From Isotricha intestinalis (Eukaryota; Ciliophora; Litostomatea; Vestibuliferida; Isotrichidae): a stretch of DNA of 24,908 bases. The position numbers and the translations under genes were made by a program. The notes beneath the pieces were generated by a model. The model was not told the origin of the DNA, did not search any database, and worked only from the letters and a program-made list of their open reading frames with translations. Below are positions 16,996 to 24,908 of the stretch, piece after piece; position 1 is the first letter of the stretch; every line of letters starts with the position of its first letter. Location of the stretch: the NCBI GenBank assembly GCA_023807065.1, contig JAJJLU010000649.1:1-24908 (forward strand), written 5' to 3'.

Positions 16996-18543
16996 ATGAA
17001 AAACCCAAATGAAGTAATAACAATAGTAAAAATAAGAGAAGGTTTTTTCATAGGAGATAAATCAGCAGGAACAAATTTAGAAATATTAAAAGAATATAAA
17101 ATAACTCATATAATTAATTCAACAAATGATAAAAATTTAAATAAATATGAAGAAGAAAAGATACAATATTTTAATTTAAATTGGAGTGAAGATCCATTAC
17201 AACAATTATTTGAATTAAATGATGAAAATATAAAAAAAATAATGAAATTTATTGATAATAGTTATAAATGTGGAGAAGGAATATTAACATTTTCAATTAA
17301 ATGTCAAAATAGGGCATGTATTGTTGCAATAATATATTTAATTAAAATTTATAATTGGTCTGTTCATAAATGCATTCAATATTTACAAAGTAAAAAAATT
17401 AATGTTTCAATACCAAATTTTTTTCTTAAACAATTAAATGATTATGAATATAAAAATAATCTTCATTCAAAAATTAAAAAATCAATCAATTGGAACGAAG
17501 AAAATAATAAAAAAGATAAAGAAGAATTAATAATGAGAAATACTTATTTAAATAGTAATTTTGGGAAAAATGAAAAAAGAAATTATGTGAAAGAGATTGA
17601 TATTATGAAAAATATTAATGACAATAAAATAGTAAAATTTAAGGATAATTTTTTAAATGGTGAATTAGTTTCAATTAATATTGAACAAGATTTATATTTG
17701 AAAAAAGATATAAAAGATATTGAAAATCATATTTTAATGAAACCTAAAAAAAGTTGCATTAAAATTGATAAAAAAGTGAATTTAAATGATTTAAAAAATG
17801 ATAACTTTTTAGTTATATTTAAAAAAAAGAATGAATCAAAAATTAATGAAAATAATAATTTAGAATCTTTAAATAATTCAAAAAATAAAATTAAAAAAAA
17901 TAATTTTCTGAAAATTGCACTTATTAAAAATAATAATTTTAACTTTATATATCCAAAAAAAGTATCATCTATTTTAAAATTACCAGTTAAATTAAGTTCT
18001 TCATTAGAAAAGAATCATTACAAAAATTTTATAAAGGATTTATCTTTAAGAACGAAAAATTTAAGTAATAATAGTATAAATTTAATAAATCAAAGTAACT
18101 CATTAAAATTTCCATTTTTTTCTCCAACAAATGAAAGTTCAATAAAAATGAACCCAAATTCTTTTAAAAAAATAATATCTTCAAAAAATAAAGAAAATCT
18201 GTTTTACAAACCAAATGGTTCAAAAAGTAAACCAATAAAATTAAATAATCATAATATAAAGATTTTATCATCTGATAATAAAAAACAAAAAGAAATTTTA
18301 TTAAAAAATAAAAATAATAGAATAAAAAGACCATTAACTTCTACAAGAGAAAGAGAGAATAATATTATTTTAATTGATAATAAATCTCAAAAAAAAATGA
18401 AAAGAACCCCTTCTCCAATGTTAAGACAAGTAAATTTAAGATATTATTATAATAATGATTCTCAAAATAATTATAATAATTCTTCTTTTCCAAATACATT
18501 TTTAAGTTTATCCATAGAAAATTTTAATAAAAGAAAAAACTAA
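16996..18543 (+). CDS. Dual-specificity phosphatase-like pseudophosphatase (STYX-type)
   Basis: A 515-residue protein, ATG to TAA. Residues 8-155 have the dual-specificity phosphatase fold signature: FFIGDKSAGTNLEILKEYKI and THIINST (strand-helix start of DSP domains), IQYFNLNWSED at the general-acid region, then the P-loop region GILTFSIKCQNRACIVAIIYL. Aligned to HCxxGxSRS, the P-loop reads F99-S100-I-K-C103-Q-N-R106-A: the catalytic Cys is Ser100, the His is Phe99 and the Gly is Cys103, while Arg106 is kept. It should bind phosphoprotein but not hydrolyse it, as in STYX-like pseudophosphatases. Residues 160-515 are a long basic, N/K/S-rich tail with RPLTSTRERE and KRTPSPM near the end, likely phosphorylation sites. 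Similar Ser-for-Cys DSP proteins with a GQxR loop are, to my knowledge, common in ciliates. Role probably scaffolding. Confidence 0.85.
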   Translation: MKNPNEVITIVKIREGFFIGDKSAGTNLEILKEYKITHIINSTNDKNLNKYEEEKIQYFNLNWSEDPLQQLFELNDENIKKIMKFIDNSYKCGEGILTFSIKCQNRACIVAIIYLIKIYNWSVHKCIQYLQSKKINVSIPNFFLKQLNDYEYKNNLHSKIKKSINWNEENNKKDKEELIMRNTYLNSNFGKNEKRNYVKEIDIMKNINDNKIVKFKDNFLNGELVSINIEQDLYLKKDIKDIENHILMKPKKSCIKIDKKVNLNDLKNDNFLVIFKKKNESKINENNNLESLNNSKNKIKKNNFLKIALIKNNNFNFIYPKKVSSILKLPVKLSSSLEKNHYKNFIKDLSLRTKNLSNNSINLINQSNSLKFPFFSPTNESSIKMNPNSFKKIISSKNKENLFYKPNGSKSKPIKLNNHNIKILSSDNKKQKEILLKNKNNRIKRPLTSTRERENNIILIDNKSQKKMKRTPSPMLRQVNLRYYYNNDSQNNYNNSSFPNTFLSLSIENFNKRKN

Positions 18544-18662
18544 AATTACTTATATATATATATTTATATATATAATATTATATTTTTAAGATCTTGGGTT
18601 TTTTAAATATATAAAATATAAAAATAAATGAATTTAAATAATATAAAAATAATAAATATAAT

Positions 18663-21053
18663 ATGAATGAAAAAAATATTAGTCAAAATTCTTCTTTTTC
18701 TTCAATTCCTGAAATGCCTAAAGAAGAAAATAAATTAAAAGTTAAATCATATAATGATACATTAGATGAAATAATATCAAATAATTCAAATACAAAAATA
18801 ATAACATTTATATTATCAAATGAAGAAATTTATAATATTGATATAAAAATAGCAATTAAAGGTTATCCTGAAATTTTATCATATATTGATTTAGAAAATC
18901 AAGAATTACATTTACCAAATTGGATAAATTTAAAAATGATAAATGATTATTTTTCTTATGTAAAATTACTCATTTCTTCAAATTATGAAGAAACAGAAGA
19001 AATAAGAAATTGTAAATATGAAATTAATGATTTATTAAATCTTGCAAATTATTTTAAAAATAATATAATTTTACAGAAAATAGTTGATTATAATATTATC
19101 AATTTTATATATAATAGTAATTGTATATTAATAATGAATCATGTATTAGAGTATATAGAAAATACAAAAAAAGATGAAAATATAAATGAAATTTGGGTAA
19201 ATTTATTTAAAATAATTAAAAATTATATTATTGAACATTTTATAGAATTAATTGCAGATGAAAATAATATTAAAGAATTAAATAAAATTAAATGTGAAGA
19301 AATTTTAATTACTTTTCTTTATAAAAATTATATAATGTGTGATGATTTACCTGAAAATATAGAAATAAATAAATTAATAAATATCATTGGTTTTTTAAGA
19401 GATGTTAATATTGATATAAAAAACATTGATAAAGGGGATTTAATAAAAATAATAAAAAATGAATATCAAAAATCAATAAATGAAAAAATAAATGAATCAA
19501 ATGATGATTTAACTTTTTCAATTGATCTTTTAAATTTTATGAAATTATTTAAAGATGAAAATGAAAAAAAAATATCTCAAACTAATTCTTTAACTTTTCA
19601 AAATCAAAGTATAAAAATAACAATAATATATGAAAAAGATAAAGATTTATTAAATGTAAAAGCAAATATTGATAATAAAAGAAGAATAATTAGTTTAAGT
19701 TCATATGCAGAATTTGAAAATAATAAAGAAATAAATTTTTCAAATTATTGTTCATTAACTTTTAATCAAGAAATGATTTTAGCTAAATTAACAGGATTTT
19801 CAAAAATGATCCAAACAAACAAAGAAAATAAACTTAATTCATGTTTATTATCAATAAAATTAAGAATAAATCCAATTCAAACTTTTATGATAAATTATTT
19901 AAGTTATTCTTTTTCAAAAATATATAAATCTCATGATTTATATAAATTACCTTCTACAATTTTTATATCAATATTAATATATAATCAAGATAAATTAAAA
20001 GATGAGCAAAAATTAATTTCTGCAATGAATTGGTGTAAATAATTTTTTTATATAATATATATTTATTAGTGTTTGATGAAGTGAATATAAATGAAAATGG
20101 AATAAATGAATTATTTGATTCAATAAATTGGATTCATATTCCTTTAGGAATTATATTTGAATTTATTATTAAATTTCCTCAAATTGTTTCTCGTTCTAAA
20201 ATTGAAAATTCTATTATTTCTGCAATATTAAGTAAATTTAAAGAAAAGTTTAAATTATATAAAAAAGAAAGTGCTTTTAAAGAAAATGAAGAAATAAGTT
20301 TATTGAATTGTAAAGTAAAATTTATATAATTTTATATTCTTTAATTAGTCCAGTAAAGTGGGAAAAAGTCCTTCAATAATTTCTCCTATTCAAAATCAAA
20401 TTGATATTGAACTTTTAATTAATTTAATATCTTATTTTTTTGTTAATTTAAAAGAATGTAGTAAAAGAATAAAATATTCACAAAATATTTTAAGAATGAA
20501 AAATTTACTTGAACAAACTTATATTAATGAAAATAAATTTGAAAATAAAAATATATTTGATGAAGGAATGTTTAAATCTTATGATTTTAAAATTAAACCT
20601 AAACAAGTTAAAAAAAAGAAAAAAATAAGTGAAAAAGTTTTATTATCTGATTCAAAAATAGATATTAATGAAGCTGAAGAAAATTTAAAAAAAAAAAAGA
20701 AAACTTCAAAAAAGAAAAAATTAAATCAAAGTGTTAGATCAATGCAATTAGATATTTCATCTTCTGATTTTTCTCCAGTTTCTCCAAAAACAAAAAAAAA
20801 AAGTATTTTAAATAAAGAAAATGATGACTTTAATGTTAATCCTTTAAATTATTCATCTATGACTGCTACAAATTATAGTTCATTTAATAATAATAATATT
20901 GGTTCAAGACAAAGAGCAAAAAATTTTTCTAATAAAATTAGAAATCCTTTAAATAAAGGAAGAAGTAATAATTTAAATAAAAATGTTGGAAAATTTACTA
21001 ATTCTAATTGGATTAATACTCTTTCAAATTTATCTTATTTTAAAAAAAAATAA
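18663..21053 (+). CDS. BTB/Skp1-like and BACK-like protein, three exons
   Basis: Exons 18663-20034, 20070-20314 and 20349-21053 join to a 773-residue protein. Residues 46-152 resemble a Skp1/BTB domain: ITFILSNEEIYNIDIKIAIK, then ELHLPNWINLKMINDYFSYV, then INDLLNLANYFKNNIILQKI, parallel to Skp1's DLLxAANYLxI segment. After about 290 residues of helical and beta sequence, residues 445-515, which cross intron 1, resemble a BACK domain (KLISAMNWLFDEV then IHIPLGIIFEFIIKFPQIV). The C-terminal part is disordered with lysine blocks KQVKKKKK and KKKKKTSKKKK (about 622-663), possible nuclear-localisation signals, and S/N-rich ends. BTB/BACK proteins usually act as substrate adaptors of cullin-RING ligases; that role is inferred. 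The start is the first ATG in the frame. Three separate ORFs in a naive scan are explained by the two introns. Confidence 0.85.
20035..20069 (+). other. Intron 1 of the BTB/BACK gene (35 nt)
   Basis: Begins GTAAATAATT and ends TTTATTAG; the next codon is completed as T|TG (Leu), giving AMNW-LFDEV. The intron carries an in-frame TAA, so it must be removed. Length 35 nt is not a multiple of three and restores the downstream frame exactly. Confidence 0.9.
20315..20348 (+). other. Intron 2 of the BTB/BACK gene (34 nt)
   Basis: Begins GTAAAATTTA and ends TTAATTAG, phase 0, joining NCK to SSKVGKSPS. It contains an in-frame TAA, and removal restores the frame of exon 3. A second AG five bases downstream (20353) would not keep the frame. 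Confidence 0.88.
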
Positions 21054-21210
21054 TTTATATGTATATATCTTTTTATTATTTTTTCATTTAAATAAAAAAA
21101 AGTAGAAAAAGTTTATAAATAAATTATTAAAAATAATAAATAAAAAATATGAACTTTAAGTAAATAATAAATACAATTAAATTTTTTAATTTTAAAATAA
21201 TAAACTTTTA

Positions 21211-21508
21211 TTATTTAATTAATTCTTTTATACTTAATTTAAATAATATTATTTTCTTTTTCTTTATAACCAAATATTTTTGATATTTTTATTTTCTTGT
21301 TTTATTGTATATTTCAAATATTAATTCTTTTTTTAAATTTTTATCTTTACATAATGAATTTAAGTTTAAATCATTAATTTTATTTTCTGATTTTTCATTA
21401 GTTTTTACCACAAAATTAATTTCATATTTAATTTTTTGTTTAAAATAATTTTCATCACCAAGAATATGAATAAAATTACTATATATATTATTCTTGTTTT
21501 TTTCTATT
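21211..21508 (-). pseudogene. Gene relic, unrecognised
   Basis: On the minus strand a frame of about 99 codons reads NNIYSNFIHILGDENYFKQ, YEINFVVKTNEKSENKIND, LNLNSLCKDKNLKKELIFEI, then a TAA in NKTRK-stop-KYQKYLV, and continues to a TAA at 21211. No start Met at the beginning. Coding-like composition, no recognised domain. Bases 21054-21210 and 21509-21945 are AT-rich with no feature I can support. Confidence 0.4.
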
Positions 21509-21945
21509 TAAATTCATTTATTTATTTAATTTTAATTAAAAAGAAACAATATTAAGAATTAAAAATTAAATAATTTTTTCAATCAAATATATTATGCTAA
21601 ATATAATTTCTTTAACTTTCATTCGAAGTTCAGAATTAATAAATAAATAATAGAGGAAAATTTAACCGATGATTTTTATGTATTAAGAATAAACAAATTA
21701 GCTTTTAATGTTTAAAAAAAAAAATTTCAGAAAATCTTTTTTTTATTAGTATTTAAATTCTTTATTAGAATTTTTAATTTCAACACTTATATTCATATAT
21801 TTTTGCAGTTTTTAATGTTTTTCATTAAATTTTATTGTGATTTAAAAAATAAAAGATATTACTCTATCAATGATAATAGAACAATTGAATAAATAATTTA
21901 AATTAATTGTTTTATGATAAAAAAATGAATATTTATTTTTTATGA

Positions 21946-22161
21946 ATTATATATAAGAGAAAAAAAATAAATTCAATTCAAAGAGAATGGCCCAATTTTT
22001 TTTGCTGTAAAAAAAAGCAAAGAAATATAAATAAAAAATCATTTTTGAAAGAAAAGAAATCTATAGGAGAAACCATGAGATGTGAACTAGAAATGATTTT
22101 CGATTTCAAATTAAGGTTCAAAAACTTAAAAAAAAAAATTGAAAAAAACAGGAAAAAGTAA
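21946..22161 (+). pseudogene. Short basic reading frame, probable gene fragment
   Basis: The plus strand is open for 71 codons from 21946 to TAA (22159-22161), following an in-frame TGA. It reads NSIQREWPNFFCCKKKQR then SFLKEKKSIGETMRCELEM then IFDFKLRFKNLKKKIEKN. The composition (W, C-C, R, M) is unlike AT background and the stretch is richer in G/C than its surroundings. The only internal Met lies past the middle, so it is probably an orphaned exon or a remnant. The 89-codon ORF on the opposite strand here (21978-22247) is F/L/I-rich and looks like its shadow. Confidence 0.35.
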
Positions 22162-22549
22162 ATGTGTTCTTTATTATATTTCTTAAATAAAATAATATTA
22201 TTTTTTCTTTTTGAAATGCTAATAAGTACAATATATTCTTTATTCATTTAATTTGTTTTTTTTCTAAATTTTATCTTTTTTTTCAAGTAAAAATTTACCT
22301 TTTAAATTTAAAAAATAAAGCTTTGTTAATTATTTTTTAGTGATATATTCAAAAATAAAATTGTAATCAAGTAACTGAAAATTTAAAATATGGTATTAAT
22401 ATTTAGAAAGAAAAAATTTTGAACAATCAAACTAGAAGAACACCTAAATATTATGATTGTTATTAAAAAACTGAAAAATTGTATTAACCTTTGTATTAAC
22501 ATTATTTTTTATGGTGTTTGTAAAACTGAATAAAGAATTTTCAAATATT

Positions 22550-22930
22550 TTTAAGCAATTTAATAGAAAAACTTGATAGTAGAATTAAAGAATTCTGAAT
22601 TTATTCCTAAAAAAATTTATGAAATTGTAATGAATGAAATCTACATGCTTTACAAAGCAAAAAGAATTAATAAAATATTTTATAATGATTACTAAAAAAT
22701 ATTAGTAGGAATGAAAGAAAAAGATAATGAAATAAAAATAAAATTTAAATTAAAGTATTTTTAAAGCTCCTATTTGGGTAAATTTAGAATTAATATATTA
22801 TTTAAGATTCAAGAAGTATTTCAAGAAGGTAATCTTAACAATTTGAAAAATATATGTATGGTGAAAATGAAGAACTGTTATGGAAGAATTTTTTCATAAT
22901 CAAATATTAATTCTCAAAATCATAAATATT
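22550..22930 (+). pseudogene. Frameshifted gene relic, unrecognised
   Basis: Plus-strand pieces in changing frames: SNLIEKLDSRIKEF, then after a shift EFIPKKIYEIVMNEIYMLYK and AKRINKIFYNDY, TAA, ILVGMKEKDNEIKIKFKLKY, then in another frame APIWVNLELIYYLRFKKYF, and finally YGENEELLWKNFFIIK. The pieces appear in plausible order for one protein with three or more indels and one or two nonsense codons. Family unknown. Bases 22162-22549 and 22931-23289 show only AT-rich DNA. Confidence 0.45.
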
Positions 22931-23289
22931 AAATTTTTAAAATATAGTAAAAATAATAAAAATATAAATGTATAAATTGACTTTAAAAAATAAAAAAGAA
23001 TATTAAATAAGAGCAAAAAAATAAAATTTTAAAATTAATATGAATAAAATAAAAAGTATTTATTATTTTCAAAAAAAATTCAGTTAAGATAAAAATATAA
23101 AGTTATAATATCACTAATTTAAAATTATTTATAACAAATAAAAGTTTTCAGTCAATAAAAATAATAAAAATATATATACATAACAAAGGAGATAAATTTT
23201 CATTTTTAATAAATTGTTTAAAAGAATAATATTGTCACAAATAAATTAAATTAAATTATTTTGTAAATATTCCAAATAAAAATATTCAT

Positions 23290-24908
23290 AAACATAAAAA
23301 CAACTAATATGCTCAGTTATTTTAGATAATTTTTCATTTATTTGTTTTTTTATTTCATTTTCTCTTTTTAATTAAATAATCATATAAATGATTTCCAAGG
23401 GTTTCTTTAATTTTAATAAATATATCTTCAGAATTTGAATTGATTAAAGTTTCATAGTTATCCCATTTAATAAACATTCTTTTATTTTATCGATAAACAT
23501 TTCATCCTTAATATTTGATTTGGAGTATTTTATAGGAAAAAAGGTTTCAATTTGTTGAATATCATATATCATTATTTTTGAGTTTAAATATATTTTTCTT
23601 AATTAAAATGCCTAAAATGAGATAACATATAATTTATTTTATTAGTAATTTTTTTCATATGAGTAACTAATTCAAAACAGTTAAACCAAGAATATTCTTT
23701 AAAATTTTTTCTAATTATATTGAATTCTAAATCATTAAGGTTTTCATATATTAATTAATTATCATCAGAAAAAATAAAAGTTCTATATATTTTTTTCATT
23801 TTTACATTTAGAATATTCTTTGTAAAATTTTATTTTTTCAGTGATAATTAATTTAAATGAAAATCAATGAGGATCTAGTATTAAATAATTCAATATAATC
23901 TTCAAAAGATATATTTTCAAATTCATCTGACAATAAAAATAATAATTCTAATGTAAAAAACGTTCCAACTTCCCCCTGTTCCATCTCCCCCCCCTTCAAT
24001 TTTTTTTAAGCCATAAAATTTCATTTTCATTCCAACTTCCCCCTCTAAAATATTTAGTTTAATTAAGTTATATTATAATCTACTTGTTGATAAATATATT
24101 ATTGACGTTGAACAAATTATAAATTCATTTTTGCTCCGAATCTCCGCTCCTCAAAAAATTTTATCGCCTTTGTAATATGGGGGGGAGTTGGAACATGTTT
24201 TATGGTATATTTTTATTTTCATTTGATTATTTGATTTTTCTATTAAATCATTAAATAAGAATTTTTAATATTCTTTTTATTTTTTGTTGGAATTTTTGTA
24301 GATACTAATTTTATACAATTAAATATCTTTTCTTTATTTAATTTTTCGTAATTTTTGATTAATTGTTTTAATTATGAAGGAAAGTGAGATATTTTGATAT
24401 ATTAATTTTTCATTATTCTCAATTAAAGAAATTAATTTTTATATTGATATTCATCTTTTTGTTTTTTTATATGATTAATTCAACTTCTTTCTATTTTATT
24501 ATTTACTTCTTTACCAATATAAAATATAATATAAAAATCCCAGACTTATTTAAATGCTTTATTATTTTTTTAAAAATATATTATATTCTTAGCTATCTCC
24601 TTTTATTTATTATAGGAAAAGGACATTTATTGCTATTTGATGATATATTTAAATATTCTTTTTCATCTAACAATACTGCTTTTTTTAGTTCAAGAAAACT
24701 TCCATTTGAAAAAAAGAACCATTAATTTTTTTGCTTTTATATCCGACTTTAAATTTAAATTTCTTTCATTAAATTATTTATTGCATCATTTAAATCATTA
24801 ATATCTAAATTTTTATTAATTAATAAATTATCTAAAAATTTTTTTATTTGTTTTAATTTATCAATTGATTGATTAAGTAAATTTTTAGCTACTTGGGGAT
24901 TGAATAAT
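23290..24908 (-). pseudogene. Long decayed gene running in from the right edge
   Basis: Read on the minus strand from the right edge: FNPQVAKNLLNQSIDKLKQ and INDLNDAINNLMKEI, TAA at 24757-24755. The same frame goes on for about 110 codons with GSFLELKKAVLLDEKEYLN and SNKCPFPIINKRR, broken only by TAA and TAG. After a +1 shift near 24415 it reads NNEKLIYQNISLSFIIKT and FLFNDLIEKSNNQMKIKIYH, then the inverted-repeat element (23962-24194). It resumes with LELLFLLSDEFENISFEDYI, LIYENLNDLEFNIIRKNFKE, YSWFNCFELVTHMKKITNK, DIQQIETFFPIKYSKSN and WDNYETLINSNSEDIFIKI. At least four frame changes and about twenty TAA/TAG. The gene may continue beyond the window; the last 51 codons (24755-24908) are clean. 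Family unknown. Confidence 0.6.
23962..24194. mobile_element. 233-bp C/G-rich element with terminal inverted repeats (MITE/IES-like)
   Basis: The left end is GTTCCAACTTCCCCC (23962-23976); the right end, GGGGGGGAGTTGGAAC (24179-24194), is its near-exact reverse complement. The match is perfect for GTTCCAACT and then differs by one T in the C run. A further direct copy of TTCCAACTTCCCCC lies at 24030-24043, and a related TTCCATCTCCCCCCCC at 23979-23994. The interior includes GCTCCGAATCTCCGCTCC, far richer in C/G than anything nearby. It has no ORF. It lies between coding-like parts of the minus-strand relic, so it looks inserted. No clear target-site duplication is visible: flanks are AAAAAC and ATGTTTT. 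A structured non-coding RNA locus is the alternative. Confidence 0.5.

Noticed and set aside
18551..18582. TA-dinucleotide run between the pseudophosphatase and BTB genes
   Set aside because: Runs like this are expected at this base composition; nothing marks it as a defined terminator or promoter.
819..21053. TAA/TAG = Gln ciliate code for the whole window
   Set aside because: Eight intact genes totalling roughly 4,500 codons contain no in-frame TAA or TAG, write Gln as CAA, and end sensibly at TAA (one at TGA). The reassigned code can apply at most to the spacer relics.
21978..22247. 89-codon minus-strand ORF rich in F, I, S and L
   Set aside because: It overlaps a more protein-like plus-strand frame (PNFFCCKKKQR, GETMRCELEM) and has shadow-type composition.
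24384..24725. 113-codon plus-strand ORF rich in F, I, L and Y
   Set aside because: It is the antisense shadow of the minus-strand relic, which reads like a normal soluble protein here (GSFLELKKAVLLDEKEYLN). The hydrophobic composition is what the complement of AT-rich coding sequence gives.
24893..24901. TTGGGGATT, a telomere-like 9-mer near the right edge
   Set aside because: Only one unit is present, and it falls inside a coding-like minus-strand frame (FNPQVAK), so it is not evidence of a second telomere.
1..24908. tRNA, rRNA or CRISPR-like arrays
   Set aside because: No cloverleaf-like G/C stems, no rRNA-like segments and no spaced repeats were seen; the only tandem arrays are the telomere, the MORN units and the 54-bp coding repeat.

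Overview
The window begins at a chromosome end. Bases 1-49 are seven perfect copies of the 7-mer CCCCAAT (G strand ATTGGGG). The sequence is extremely AT-rich, both inside and outside genes. At least one gene has two very short GT-AG introns (35 and 34 nt). The protein set (MORN repeats, KA1-type kinase, RING/B-box/WD40, otubain, Rab-like GTPase) is eukaryotic. Together this suggests a protist nuclear chromosome, most likely the macronuclear chromosome of a ciliate. Intact genes contain no in-frame TAA, TAG or TGA over roughly 4,500 codons and end in TAA (seven genes) or TGA (one), so expressed genes use the standard code. A litostome, for example a rumen ciliate, would fit. That placement is inference; no rRNA or other marker is present.

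Layout. 1-820: telomere, a subtelomeric gene relic and plain AT-rich DNA. 819-1844 (-): IQ/MORN protein with an acylation-type N-terminus. 2702-4516 (-): unrecognised low-complexity protein. 5556-6986 (+): Ser/Thr kinase with a KA1-like tail. 7275-8930: two head-to-head decayed genes, one a B-box/coiled-coil pseudogene with a 54-bp repeat. 9189-10800 (+): Rab-like GTPase fused to MORN repeats, interrupted by a +1 frameshift. 11038-13932 (-): otubain domain fused to a RING-like zinc region. 14560-16449 (-): RING/B-box/coiled-coil/WD40 protein. 16996-18543 (+): dual-specificity pseudophosphatase. 18663-21053 (+): BTB/Skp1-like plus BACK-like protein with two introns. 21054-24908: gene-poor, with several relics and a 233-bp C/G-rich element bounded by inverted repeats.

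Theme. The genes are individually transcribed signalling genes. From 11 to 21 kb lie three ubiquitin-related proteins: a deubiquitinase with a RING-like end, a TRIM-like RING ligase and a BTB/BACK protein.

The least explained signal is in the spacers. Nearly every spacer over 300 bp contains a coding-like reading frame that stays open for 75-125 codons apart from in-frame TAA (sometimes TAG, almost never TGA) codons where glutamine would be plausible. The default explanation is AT-biased pseudogene decay (CAA to TAA). Relics of an earlier TAR=Gln code, or genes read through those stops, are alternatives that can be tested.
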